64,000 nt of DNA from Luteibacter sp. UNCMF331Sha3.1 (GCF_900109915.1 NZ_FOBU01000002.1:1443170-1507169), one strand, 5' to 3'; positions 33,358-41,706 are shown, counted from the stretch's first letter. Numbers and translations: made by a program. The notes: generated by a model from the sequence alone, not told the origin.

Positions 33358-33947
33358 CCGCCGCTCGCGGACGGGACGCCCGCGTCGTCGACGACCAGCG
33401 ATACGCGACGGTTGGGCTCGGCGCCATCGCCCCATTTGTCCTGCAGCACTTGGCGATTCCTCGCCTCGCCGTAGCTGACCACGCGCACCTTCTCGCCGGA
33501 TAGCCCACCGGTCGATATCAGGTAATCGCGAACGGTCTGCGCACGCTCGCGCGCCAGCCTGAGATTGAATGCCTTGCTGCCGGCGGCGTCGGCAAAGCCC
33601 TCGACCGTGATCACGGCCTCGGGAAAATGGCCGGACACGACCTTTGCGAAATCGTCGAGGAGCGGCTTGTCCTCGTTCCGAAGCGTTGCGTCGTTGAACG
33701 CGAAGTGGGCCGCCGTGTCGACACGGATCCGGCCTTTCATCTGTGCGATCTTGACGTCGTAATCGGCGAAACGCTGACGCATCTGCTCGCCGAGGTTATC
33801 GATCTCCTGCTGCTGCTTCTGATCCGTCGCACGCAGTTCCGCGATGGTCGAATCGAAGTCGGCTTTCTTGACGTAGCCGTGGCAGCCGGCAAGGGCCCCC
33901 ATCAGGAGGCAGGACGAAATCACGAAAGGATGGCGATGGCAACGCAT
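33354..33947 (-). CDS. OmpA-like peptidoglycan-associated lipoprotein
   Basis: A 197-residue lipoprotein with a type II signal (lipobox LAGC, acylated Cys about residue 22) and a short coiled coil (about 30-65, FDSTIAELRATDQKQQQEID). An OmpA_C domain follows (about 75-190: HFAFNDATLR, EGFADAAGSKAFNLRLARER, SYGEARN, NRRVSLVV). It should anchor to the outer membrane and bind peptidoglycan. ATG 33947 follows AGGAG. It is unusual company for cytoplasmic USPs, and may link envelope state to the stress response. Confidence 0.92.
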   Translation of the reverse strand: MRCHRHPFVISSCLLMGALAGCHGYVKKADFDSTIAELRATDQKQQQEIDNLGEQMRQRFADYDVKIAQMKGRIRVDTAAHFAFNDATLRNEDKPLLDDFAKVVSGHFPEAVITVEGFADAAGSKAFNLRLARERAQTVRDYLISTGGLSGEKVRVVSYGEARNRQVLQDKWGDGAEPNRRVSLVVDDAGVPSASGG

Positions 33948-33978
33948 GGCTACTTCTCCTCTGCATGTGAACGCCCCC

Positions 33979-34737
33979 CTAGCGGGCGGTGTATCCCCCG
34001 TCGACGATGAATTCGGCGCCAGTGATGAACGAAGCCTCGTCGGATGCCAGGAACACGGCGCACCAGGCCACCTCATCGGGTGTACCGAGCCTGCCGAGTG
34101 GGTGCAGCGCCGCGATGGCCTGGAATCCCGCTGCCTCGCCAAGGTCCTTTCCCGCCACGAAGCCTTCGACCATGGGCGTACGGATGAAGCCCGGATGGAT
34201 GGAGTTCACCCTGATCCCGTCCTTCGCGTACAACAGCGCATCGGTCTTGGTCATGAGGCGCACCGCACCCTTCGAGGCGTGGTAAGGCGGCACGTCGGGA
34301 GCACTCACCAGGCCATAGATGGACGACAGGTTGATGATGCTGCCCCCGCCGCCGGCACGCATGGCCCCCACGGCGTGTTTTACCCCGAAGAACACGCCCT
34401 TGACGTTGATCCGCTGCACGCGGTCCCACTCGTCTTCGGTGAGTTCGTGCGTCGGCTTGTCCGGACCGGCGATGCCGGCGTTGTTGACGAGGATGTCGAG
34501 CCGGCCATACATCGCACGCGCGTGCCGGATCGCGCCGGCTACGTCCGCCTCGCTGCCGACGTCGGCGTGGATGAAATCGATCCGGCCGCCGTGCGTGGGC
34601 GCATCGACGGGTTCGGGGCGGCATACATCCGCGACGACGACGTCCGCCCCTTCTTCAGCCATGCGGCGCACGCAGGCCGCCCCTATACCCATGGCACCGC
34701 CCGTGACCAGCGCGACCTTCCCACGCAATCGATGCAT
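33979..34737 (-). CDS. Short-chain dehydrogenase/reductase
   Basis: A 252-residue classical SDR with TGGAMGIG, NNAG, the catalytic Ser in NLSSIYG, YHASK, and a C-terminus FLASDEASFITGAEFIVDGG. The N-terminus resembles the 3-oxoacyl/sugar-alcohol dehydrogenase group. ATG 34737 follows GGAG at 7 bases, preferred over TTG 34743. Lead gene of the operon with the OmpA-like lipoprotein and a USP. Confidence 0.9.
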   Translation of the reverse strand: MHRLRGKVALVTGGAMGIGAACVRRMAEEGADVVVADVCRPEPVDAPTHGGRIDFIHADVGSEADVAGAIRHARAMYGRLDILVNNAGIAGPDKPTHELTEDEWDRVQRINVKGVFFGVKHAVGAMRAGGGGSIINLSSIYGLVSAPDVPPYHASKGAVRLMTKTDALLYAKDGIRVNSIHPGFIRTPMVEGFVAGKDLGEAAGFQAIAALHPLGRLGTPDEVAWCAVFLASDEASFITGAEFIVDGGYTAR

Positions 34738-34791
34738 GGCCAATCTCCGTCACTCGATGACGCAAGCATGGCGTCGCCGAAGGTGACGCAG

Positions 34792-34805
34792 TTGATCCAG
34801 GTCAA
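34792..34805. promoter_or_regulatory. FNR-like box 7 (TTGATCCAGGTCAA)
   Basis: Between divergent units: centre 61.5 bases from the SDR start (34737) and 65.5 from the USP start (34864). Confidence 0.72.
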
Positions 34806-34863
34806 CCGCCAGGACGACGCGCTGGCCAAGAATGGCGCCGCCCGTCAACGTGAGGATTGCGCC

Positions 34864-35757
34864 ATGTCCACGGCACCACGCACGACCCCGGAGCACGCGA
34901 CCGAGCCATCGGCCGCGTGGCGCGATATCGGCAGCCTGGCCGCGCAGTTGCCCTGCGACGGCGCCGCACTGGCAGGCGCCGCGGCCATCGCTGGCGCCAC
35001 CCACGCCCGGATCACCGTTACCCAACTGCTACCCCTGCCGGTCGATACCGCCAGTGCCTGGGCCCTCGCCATGGATCCCATGGTCGCCGAGCGGCATGAA
35101 CGGATACGCCTCGATGCTCGCCGCCAGGCCGACGACATCCGGCATCGGATGGCGGCCTACGCCGTCCCCGGCGATATCACGACGCTCGAATCACTGTTCG
35201 ACGAGCCTGCGAGTCTGGCGGCCATGGCCGCGCGCCGCACCGACATATCGGTGATGGCGCGGCCCTCGGGATCGGTCACGGATGCCGCGTATACCCACGC
35301 CGTTTTTGCCGGGCTGCTGCTTGGCTCGGGCAGGCCCGTGCTCGTCATGCCGGAAGGCAGCAAGTTGGCGTTGCCTGTGAAACATGCCGTCGTGGCCTGG
35401 ACCGATACGTCGCAGGCGACGCGCGCCATGCACGATGCCATGCCGCTGTTGCTGCATGCAGGCGCCGTTGACCTCGTCACCATCGACCCGCCCGCGTCGC
35501 CGCTGGAGAGCCAGGCCAATGCTGGTGACGGCGCGGCCCAGCTCCTGCAGGCGCACGGCATTCCCGTGACCGTGCACCGCATACGCGGCCAGGGGCGTGC
35601 AGCCAGCCAGTTGCTACTGGATCACTGCCGCACCGTGAACGCGGACCTTCTCGTGGCGGGTGGCTATGGGCATGCCAGGTGGCGCGAATGGGCGGTGGGC
35701 GGTACGACGCGTGAGATCTTCTTCGAAACGAGCCTGCCGACATTCTTCGCCCACTGA
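34864..35757 (+). CDS. Universal stress protein, two-domain
   Basis: A 297-residue tandem USP. Domain 1 has DIGSLAAQLPCDGAALAGAA and VMARPSGSVTDAA; domain 2 has KHAVVAWTDTSQATRAMHDA and AGGYGHARWREWAVGGTTR, ending LPTFFAH. It stands alone behind box 7. The 237 bases after it (35758-35994) hold nothing I can support. Confidence 0.9.
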   Translation: MSTAPRTTPEHATEPSAAWRDIGSLAAQLPCDGAALAGAAAIAGATHARITVTQLLPLPVDTASAWALAMDPMVAERHERIRLDARRQADDIRHRMAAYAVPGDITTLESLFDEPASLAAMAARRTDISVMARPSGSVTDAAYTHAVFAGLLLGSGRPVLVMPEGSKLALPVKHAVVAWTDTSQATRAMHDAMPLLLHAGAVDLVTIDPPASPLESQANAGDGAAQLLQAHGIPVTVHRIRGQGRAASQLLLDHCRTVNADLLVAGGYGHARWREWAVGGTTREIFFETSLPTFFAH

Positions 35758-35994
35758 CGTGCCGGTACGCCGTGATGTTCCCGATCTGGATCGATTCCGC
35801 CGAGGTGCGCAAGGGCACGCTCGCGGCAGGTCGTGGTTAGAACATGTCCGGGCGGCAGCTCCCCTTGCCTCATGGACGGTCATGCTGTCCGCGTAGACGG
35901 GCCAGCGCTGCCGCGAGTCGCTCGCCCGCCGTCCTTCTGTGACGAAACGATTCGCGCGACGCGACATGCACGGGTGCTCCACGGCGCCCCGCCA

Positions 35995-36933
35995 TCAATG
36001 CGAAAACAGCACAGGGATAGGGCTCTCAATGAAGAGTTCGCGCGTCGTCCCACCCAGGGCCCACTCGCGAAGCCGGCCGTGCCCATAGCCCCCGGCCACG
36101 AGCAGTTGCGCATGCCGCCGCGTCGCCTGCCTGAGCAAGGTATGCCCGACGCTGGACCCACGCGACGAGCAGGTGACGAGGTGCGTGCGAGCACCATGCG
36201 CGCGCAGATGGGCCATGACGTTCGCGGCCGATGCAAGCAGAGGGTCGCTTTCGTTCGACGTGACATCCACGATCACGATATCGACCGTCTCCGCGCCTTC
36301 CAGCAACGGCATCGCGTCGTGCAAGGCGCGGGCGGCCTCGGCGGTTTCGGCCCATGCCACGCTGATCGCGCCAGGCGGGAAGCTCGCAGTCGTGCCTTCC
36401 GGCACCACCAGCACCGGGCGGCCCGATTCGAGCAGCAGCGCGGCGAAATACCGGTGCGCCGCACGCGCCTGCGAGGCCGAGCCGGTGGGGCGTCCCATCA
36501 CTACCAGGTCCGCATGTCGCGCCGATGCCGCGGCCACTGTACCTGGCGCGTGATGGAGCGCCTCGAGAGTGCGGACTTCGCCCTGCACGTCCCGCCCGGC
36601 GAGCATCCGGCTGAACTCGCCAGCACGCTCCGCCGCTTCCCGGCGCAACCGTGCATGGCGCTCCACGCGTGCCGGATCCGGAATCAGCGCCCACGCATCC
36701 GCGGCGGTCACGGGCATGGCCAACACTTGCACGACATCGAGGCGACCCCGTGCGCGACGAGCCAGGCTCGCCGCCACCTCGACTGCGAGGGTATCGCCGG
36801 ACAGGTGCGACACCACGGCCGTGATGTCGCGAAACGCCCGGAGCGCGTCAGGCGGTTTCTCGCCGGTCTCGCTGCCCAAGCTGCGCCACTCGAGCGCATC
36901 CGCAGGATCTTGCCTGAACATGTTGTCAGCCAT
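35995..36933 (-). CDS. Universal stress protein, two-domain
   Basis: A 312-residue tandem USP starting at ATG 36933 after GGAGG (the frame is open to 37008, through box 8). It has FRDITAVVSHLSGDTLAVEV, a middle VVMGRPTGSASQARAAHRYF, a second domain AISVAWAETAEAARALHDAM, the loop AGGYGHGRLREWALGGTTR, and PVLFSH. Divergent from the USP at 37071. Confidence 0.9.
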   Translation of the reverse strand: MADNMFRQDPADALEWRSLGSETGEKPPDALRAFRDITAVVSHLSGDTLAVEVAASLARRARGRLDVVQVLAMPVTAADAWALIPDPARVERHARLRREAAERAGEFSRMLAGRDVQGEVRTLEALHHAPGTVAAASARHADLVVMGRPTGSASQARAAHRYFAALLLESGRPVLVVPEGTTASFPPGAISVAWAETAEAARALHDAMPLLEGAETVDIVIVDVTSNESDPLLASAANVMAHLRAHGARTHLVTCSSRGSSVGHTLLRQATRRHAQLLVAGGYGHGRLREWALGGTTRELFIESPIPVLFSH

Positions 36934-36994
36934 GGTTTCCTCCGCGGCGGTCGAGGTGGGGCCACTTTTGTAACAGGGAGCGCGAAGGTTCCGC

Positions 36995-37008
36995 TTGATG
37001 CCGATCAA
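36995..37008. promoter_or_regulatory. FNR-like box 8 (TTGATGCCGATCAA)
   Basis: Between divergent USP genes, almost equidistant: centre 68.5 bases from the 36933 start and 69.5 from the 37071 start. Confidence 0.74.
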
Positions 37009-37070
37009 TAAAACGGGCAGAGGGTCGGACGACGATGCACGGGTGTACCGCGAAAACTCCGGGAGTCGTC

Positions 37071-37946
37071 ATGTTCAGCCACATCCTGCTTGCCATCGAT
37101 ACGCCGGAAGGCATGGCCAACGCCGCGCGACTCGCCATCGATCTGGCGGCCCGGCTTGGTGCCACGCTTTCCGTACTCCATGTCGTGACCGACGATGTCG
37201 CCGTGCCCGCTGTATCGGCGGAAGCGCGTGCGACGGCGCCGCCGAACATCGAATTCGACGCGCTGCGCGACATGGCTCGCGCGAGCGGCGTGGCATGCGG
37301 GTGTGAACGCGTCAGCGATGGCACGCCCGCCCGCGCTATCGACGCTTACGCCGTCGCGAACGGCTGCGACCTGATCGTCCTGGGCACGCACGAACGAGGT
37401 GGCCTCAAGCGCGCGATTCTGGGAAGCCAGGTAGACAAGCTGCTGCGACGCTCCCACGTTCCGGTGCTCGTTTGCCCGCAACAGGGCGATTTCGCCATCC
37501 ACCGCGTCCTCGTGCTCGTGGACGACTCCGACGCATCCCGTCATGCCGTCGATGTATGCATGGAACTGGCTTCGATACTCGGCAGCCACGTGTACGCGTT
37601 GCTCGTGCTCTCACCGCTGCCCTCGGTGAACCTGCTGGCGGACTATCTCCAGGGCAACATCCATTTCAGGCACCTGACGGGCCGTGCCGAGCGGCTACTC
37701 GAAGGCATCAGGGCCCAGGCGAAATCGGCGGGTGTCGCGGTGTCCACCGAATACACCTTCGACCGCCGTCCCGATACGGTCGTTACCGCGCGTGCCTGCA
37801 CGCACCGCTGCGACCTCGTGGTGCTGCCCCGCCATGGTCACGCGCCGCACCACACGCTGTTCCACGACCTCACGGAACTTTGCGCCATGGCGGCCGAGAC
37901 ACCGGTGCTCGTATGCCCGCAGCCGGTGGACCAGCCGGTGGCCTGA
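37071..37946 (+). CDS. Universal stress protein, two classical UspA domains
   Basis: A 291-residue protein of two UspA-type halves. Half 1 (FSHILLAIDTPEGMANAARL) has the loop GTHERGGLKRAILGSQV; half 2 (IHRVLVLVDDSDASRHAVDV) ends PVLVCPQ. It belongs to a different subfamily from the GGYGH-type long USPs around it. ATG 37071 follows GGGAG; the frame extends to 37035. The BON-protein gene follows 64 bases later. Confidence 0.9.
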   Translation: MFSHILLAIDTPEGMANAARLAIDLAARLGATLSVLHVVTDDVAVPAVSAEARATAPPNIEFDALRDMARASGVACGCERVSDGTPARAIDAYAVANGCDLIVLGTHERGGLKRAILGSQVDKLLRRSHVPVLVCPQQGDFAIHRVLVLVDDSDASRHAVDVCMELASILGSHVYALLVLSPLPSVNLLADYLQGNIHFRHLTGRAERLLEGIRAQAKSAGVAVSTEYTFDRRPDTVVTARACTHRCDLVVLPRHGHAPHHTLFHDLTELCAMAAETPVLVCPQPVDQPVA

Positions 37947-38010
37947 CCTCGATCGACACGCGGTGCCATGCCGCACCGGAACATCCCCTTCCTTCCGATG
38001 GAGACACACC

Positions 38011-38673
38011 ATGAACGATATCCAGCTGCGTCAGGACATCATCGAAGAACTCGATTTCGAACCAGGCATCGACGCAAGAAGCATCGGCGTATCCGTCGCC
38101 GATGGCGTGGTGACACTCAACGGCCATGTGCCCAGCTACTCGCAGAAGGTGGATGCGGAGAAAGTCGTATGGCGGATCAAGGGCGTCAAGGCTCTCGCCC
38201 AGGAACTGGAAGTGCGCCTGCCCGAAGACGCCAAGGTGAACGACGACGAGATCGCCACGCGTGCGGCGAGAATCATCGCCTGGAGCGCCTCCGTACCCCC
38301 CGATGCCATCCACGTGAAGGTCGCACGCGGTTGGGTGACGCTTTCCGGCACGGTGGACTGGCACTTCCAGCGGTTCGCCGCCGAAGCAGCAGTAAGGCGG
38401 CTGACCGGTATCCATGGCGTGATCAACAACGTGCAACTGCGCCAGGCGGTGAAGCCCGAGAACGTGCGCGACAAGATCAAGGAAGCGCTGCGCCGGCATG
38501 TCGATGGGGAGGCCTCGCGGATCCGTATCGATGTGGCGTCCCCGGGAGAAGTCACGCTCGAAGGGGATGTCGGGGATTACGAGGAACGTCGCGCGATCGA
38601 GCGCGCGGCCTGGGCGATACCCGGTGTGCGCACCGTCCACGACAAACTGAACATTCAGTGGCACAGCGTCTGA
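38011..38673 (+). CDS. Triple BON-domain protein (OsmY-like, no signal peptide)
   Basis: A 220-residue protein with three BON repeats: about 5-70 (LRQDIIEELDFEPGIDARSI, VTLNGHVPSYSQKVDAEKVV), 75-145 (VKVARGWVTLSGTVDWHFQR) and 150-218 (IRIDVASPGEVTLEGDVGDY). BON domains bind phospholipid surfaces and are typical of osmotic/envelope stress proteins such as OsmY. No export signal is visible, so it appears cytoplasmic. Probably co-transcribed with the USP upstream. Confidence 0.9.
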   Translation: MNDIQLRQDIIEELDFEPGIDARSIGVSVADGVVTLNGHVPSYSQKVDAEKVVWRIKGVKALAQELEVRLPEDAKVNDDEIATRAARIIAWSASVPPDAIHVKVARGWVTLSGTVDWHFQRFAAEAAVRRLTGIHGVINNVQLRQAVKPENVRDKIKEALRRHVDGEASRIRIDVASPGEVTLEGDVGDYEERRAIERAAWAIPGVRTVHDKLNIQWHSV

Positions 38674-38803
38674 CCAAGCGTGGCGCGGCGGCGACGGGTG
38701 AAGCCATGACCACACCCATGATGGAATCGGTCGTCGTCCGCGCTCCCGGCGCTCCACTCGACGCGGGCACCTACCCGGTGCCCATCCGCGGCGAGTAGAC
38801 GGG

Positions 38804-39688
38804 TCAGTGCTGCACGAACACCGCGATGTCCATCTTCGTCGCACCCAACACATGGTGTGTCGTGCCGCCCAGCAGCCGCTCGCGCAACGGCGCATGCCCG
38901 TAGGCGCCCATGACCAGCAGATCCGGCTTGAGTCGGCTCACGCGCGAGAGCAGCTGCGGCCCGTCGAGCCCATGGCCGGGAAGGTGTTTACGGACGACGG
39001 TGACGCCATACCGTTCGAGGAAGCGGACCGGATCGAAGCGCGGGGTCACCGGCTTGCCGGCGCTCCCATCGAGCAGGTACACGTCGCGAGCGGCCACGAT
39101 CAACGGCAGGGCCGAGCGCAAGGCGCGCGTGGCCGGGCCACTGCCGTCGTACGCGATCACCACCCGGTCGTGGGTAGCGCCGGGGGCGCAGGGCGTCGGC
39201 AGTATCAGGACCGGCAGGTGCGCATGCAGCGCAAGCTCATCCAGCCCACCCAGGGGCTTTCCCTTTACAGCGGCGACGCGCTGTACCACCACGAGGTCGT
39301 GCCAGCTGCAGAGCTCCCTCAGCCCGGCGAGGTAGTCGCTGCCGAGCACGGCCCATCGCGGGTCGCAAGCGCCTGCCATCAGCGACTCGCGAATGAATTT
39401 GTCGCCCGCATGCGGCGCTGGCGGCTCGTCGCCGCGTCGAGGCCGCGGGGATTTCTCCAGCAGCGCCATGACCGTGGGCTCGCCGCCGTGGAGCCGGCCC
39501 TGGCGAAAGCTATCGGGCATCGCGCAGCCGGTGACGCTGCCGCGGCCGCGCGCGGCGAGGCGGCATCCCACCAGGGTCGCGGCCTCGCATGCCGGATCGG
39601 CAATCACCAGCACATCGCCCACAGCCGGCAGGGCAGCCTGGGTCCGGAGCGCGGCGCCATCCATGACGGCGAGGGTCAACGTAGACAT
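38804..39688 (-). CDS. Universal stress protein, two-domain
   Basis: A 294-residue tandem USP starting after GGAGG. The first half is divergent (VGDVLVIADPACEAATLVGC); the second has HDRVVIAYDGSGPATRALRS and the loop MGAYGHAPLRERLLGGTTHH, ending DIAVFVQH. Divergent from the Crp/Fnr gene with box 9 between. Confidence 0.88.
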   Translation of the reverse strand: MSTLTLAVMDGAALRTQAALPAVGDVLVIADPACEAATLVGCRLAARGRGSVTGCAMPDSFRQGRLHGGEPTVMALLEKSPRPRRGDEPPAPHAGDKFIRESLMAGACDPRWAVLGSDYLAGLRELCSWHDLVVVQRVAAVKGKPLGGLDELALHAHLPVLILPTPCAPGATHDRVVIAYDGSGPATRALRSALPLIVAARDVYLLDGSAGKPVTPRFDPVRFLERYGVTVVRKHLPGHGLDGPQLLSRVSRLKPDLLVMGAYGHAPLRERLLGGTTHHVLGATKMDIAVFVQH

Positions 39689-39744
39689 GGGACGGCCTCC
39701 GGCATGAGCGAGATGCCACGGTAGGTCACATCGGAAGACGCCGG

Positions 39745-39758
39745 TTGATACCGGTCAA
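39745..39758. promoter_or_regulatory. FNR-like box 9 (TTGATACCGGTCAA)
   Basis: Centre 63.5 bases from the USP start (39688) and 115.5 from the Crp/Fnr start (39867). It suits activation of the USP and possibly autoregulation of the regulator. Confidence 0.68.
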
Positions 39759-39866
39759 TTCGGCGAGCCGCGCACCGTTACACACCGTTACATCGCGATA
39801 CGGACGCGTCATCGCCCCGGCGTCCCGCCGTCGTAGGCTGAGCCTGGTTTCCGGGGAGAACATGCC

Positions 39867-40562
39867 ATGTGCCTGCCGCAGACATCGCTTGATGACAGCC
39901 GCTTCGATATCTCCTTGCCATCCCTCGTAAAGGCGGTAGGCCCCGAAGGCACGCTGCGCCGCCGCTGTCACGCGGGGCAACCGCTTTATCGCCAGGGTCA
40001 ACCGTTCCACGCGCTGTACGTCGTGGAAACCGGGTCGTTCAAGATCCGCGATCTGGCCGAAGACGGCAGGGAGAAGGTGTCCGCGTTCAAGCTCCGCGGC
40101 GATCACCTCGGCATGGAGTCGATCGGACTGGCCCAATACGCCTGCGACGCCGTCGCCCTGGAGGAGAGTTCGTGCTGGGAGGTGTCGTACGAACTGGCGC
40201 TGCGGGCCGCTGCGCGGGCCGCGCCACTGCAGGCCGAACTGAACGCCGTGCTGGCCAGCGAAATCCGGTCCGCCGCTGGCTGGATGCTCACGCTCTCGAC
40301 CCTTGCCGCCGATTCGCGCGTCGCGGCATTCCTCGTCCACATGTCCCGACGCTACGCCGCGCTCGGGCAGAGATCCCAACACATCGCCCTGCGGATGAGC
40401 CGTCTCGACATGGCAAGCTTCCTTGGCCTGAAGCACGAAACGGTCAGTCGCGCGCTCGGCCATCTCGCCGATTCACGCTACATCGCCGTGTCTCGCCGCG
40501 AGGTGGATGTGCTGGATCCGGGTGGCCTCGCGCAGTGCGCCACCGCCGCCATCGCGGCATAG
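39867..40562 (+). CDS. Crp/Fnr-family regulator, FNR-type DNA reader without Fe-S cluster motif
   Basis: A 231-residue protein with a cyclic-nucleotide-binding-fold sensor (about 25-140: GQPLYRQGQPFHALYVVETG) and a Crp HTH (about 160-220). The recognition helix HETVSRALGHL has E191, S194 and R195, the E..SR pattern with which FNR/ANR reads TTGAT. The sensor lacks the FNR N-terminal CxxCx5C cluster: only C2, C34, C93 and C103 are present, C103 aligning near FNR C122. It is therefore more like DNR/FixK-type members, sensing something else. ATG 39867 follows GGGGAG at 8 bases. It is the natural candidate to bind the nine boxes of the island. Confidence 0.9.
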   Translation: MCLPQTSLDDSRFDISLPSLVKAVGPEGTLRRRCHAGQPLYRQGQPFHALYVVETGSFKIRDLAEDGREKVSAFKLRGDHLGMESIGLAQYACDAVALEESSCWEVSYELALRAAARAAPLQAELNAVLASEIRSAAGWMLTLSTLAADSRVAAFLVHMSRRYAALGQRSQHIALRMSRLDMASFLGLKHETVSRALGHLADSRYIAVSRREVDVLDPGGLAQCATAAIAA

Positions 40563-40573
40563 CGCCTGCGTAT

Positions 40574-40598
40574 CGCTGGCCCCCTCGCCAGCGAGGGG
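40574..40598. terminator. Overlapping alternative hairpins between convergent genes
   Basis: CGCTGGC/GCCAGCG (40574-40580 with 40587-40593) and CCCCTCG/CGAGGGG (40581-40587 with 40592-40598) are mutually exclusive stems. They lie between the Crp/Fnr stop (40562) and the convergent stop at 40612. No T-tract follows. Confidence 0.5.
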
Positions 40599-40611
40599 AG
40601 CGCGACGCCGT

Positions 40612-40905
40612 CTAACCGTCGATCCGGCGCGGGCCGCATTCCTTGCGCAGCCTTTCGGCAAGCAACGCTTCGAGTACCGGTTCGACGGGGCGCCCTCGCA
40701 GCGGAGCGGACCCCACGAACTCGAACATGACCCTGCCGTCGCGCCAGACCAGGCCGTCGAACTCGACGAGCCGTGCGTCGACGTGCACGGTCAGCATCGC
40801 GACCGCCCCGTCCACCGACAGGCGGCAGCAACAGTGGCCATCATCGGCCATCTCGACGCCGAAGCAGATCCGGCCCGGATTGAGGGTATGTGGTAGCTGT
40901 GTCAT
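40612..40905 (-). CDS. Hypothetical protein
   Basis: A 97-residue product from ATG 40905 (the frame extends to GTG 40950; neither has a strong ribosome site). It is a beta-rich small protein with a CCC triplet (GHCCCRLSVDG) and no export signal. I do not recognise the family. Convergent with the Crp/Fnr gene. Confidence 0.5.
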   Translation of the reverse strand: MTQLPHTLNPGRICFGVEMADDGHCCCRLSVDGAVAMLTVHVDARLVEFDGLVWRDGRVMFEFVGSAPLRGRPVEPVLEALLAERLRKECGPRRIDG

Positions 40906-41035
40906 GAAGCAGCCCGCCCGTGGACCACCGAATGATGCATCGATGTTCACGCGAAGGCCGGAATGCGAATCTTTTTCTTTTGCGTTTGTCCCCTGCCCGG
41001 TCTGTCCCCATCCGTCGGCACCAGCCTCGGCCCCG

Positions 41036-41248
41036 TCACGATCGCATGATTTCCCAGTGGCCGTCGGCGGCTTCCATCTTTACCACCACTTCCTCACCCG
41101 CATCCTCGAGGAACCGGGCCAGCCATGTCGCCGCTTTCATCGCTTCGCCTTCCGTAGCGTGGAACTGCTCGGCACGTCCGTTCGTCGTCATCCGCCAGAG
41201 CCCGCGTGCGGTGGACGGCCGGGCGACGTAGATCGTCACCGCCGTCAT
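41036..41248 (-). CDS. Hypothetical small protein (DUF2188-like)
   Basis: A 70-residue product, RPSTARGLWRMTTNGRAEQF then HATEGEAMKAATWLARFLED, resembling the short DUF2188-type fold (a beta hairpin followed by a helix). The role is unknown. Its ATG overlaps the stop of the DUF3606 gene (ATGA), so the two are translated together. Confidence 0.6.
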   Translation of the reverse strand: MTAVTIYVARPSTARGLWRMTTNGRAEQFHATEGEAMKAATWLARFLEDAGEEVVVKMEAADGHWEIMRS

Positions 41249-41424
41249 TCGCGTTCAAGTGCCTCCTGCACGTCGTCCGCCATCACGCCCACCCGCTTCA
41301 CCGTCTCGCGAAGCGTTTCTTCGGACACACCGAGAACGCGGGTCCAGTACGCGACCTCATAGTCCTCGTTCACGTTGATGCGTTTGGCATCCACCGGACC
41401 GCGGTTGCTCTTGTCGTCGCTCAT
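41245..41424 (-). CDS. DUF3606 small protein
   Basis: A 59-residue product starting MSDDKSNRGP. The DUF3606 signature is clear: VNEDYEVAYWTRVLGVSEET then LRETVKRVGVMADDV. The function is unknown; the family is widespread as short soluble proteins. A second member lies at 50427, on the other side of ndvB. An ORF upstream to 41502 is out of keeping with the family length. Confidence 0.85.
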   Translation of the reverse strand: MSDDKSNRGPVDAKRINVNEDYEVAYWTRVLGVSEETLRETVKRVGVMADDVQEALERE

Positions 41425-41511
41425 GTCAGCGTCTCCGTGGAATGAGCTTTGAAGCGTTGCGGCATGGGCGTCGAGGTGCCGCGAAGGTTTCCTGTAGGGC
41501 ACGTGGCAACG

Positions 41512-41706
41512 TCACAACAGGGGTGCCAGCCTGCCGGAGACCCATTCGGCCGTTTTCCGGTTTCGTACCTGGCGTGCGGTCAGCGCGACGAACCTTCCCG
41601 ACGCGTCGCGCACGCGCACGGCGCAGGCCCGTGGATGGGTCGCCGCGGCCCGGTCGTAGTCGCGAAGCATCGCCTCGCGCACATCGTGCGGGGTATCAGC
41701 CACCAT
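41512..41706 (-). CDS. Hypothetical small protein downstream of ndvB
   Basis: A 64-residue soluble product (MVADTPHDVREAMLRDYDRA, then VRVRDASGRFVALTARQVRN). Its start lies inside the last codons of ndvB (11-base overlap), so it is translationally coupled to the glucan synthase. I know no function for it. Confidence 0.6.
   Translation of the reverse strand: MVADTPHDVREAMLRDYDRAAATHPRACAVRVRDASGRFVALTARQVRNRKTAEWVSGRLAPLL

Noticed and set aside
38706-38798. 30-codon ORF after the BON gene
   Set aside because: It has an ATG and stop, but the composition is uninformative and no clear ribosome site or family can be seen.
39867-40562. Canonical oxygen-sensing FNR
   Set aside because: The N-terminal cysteine cluster required for the [4Fe-4S] sensor is absent, so only the Crp/Fnr family and FNR-type DNA recognition can be claimed.
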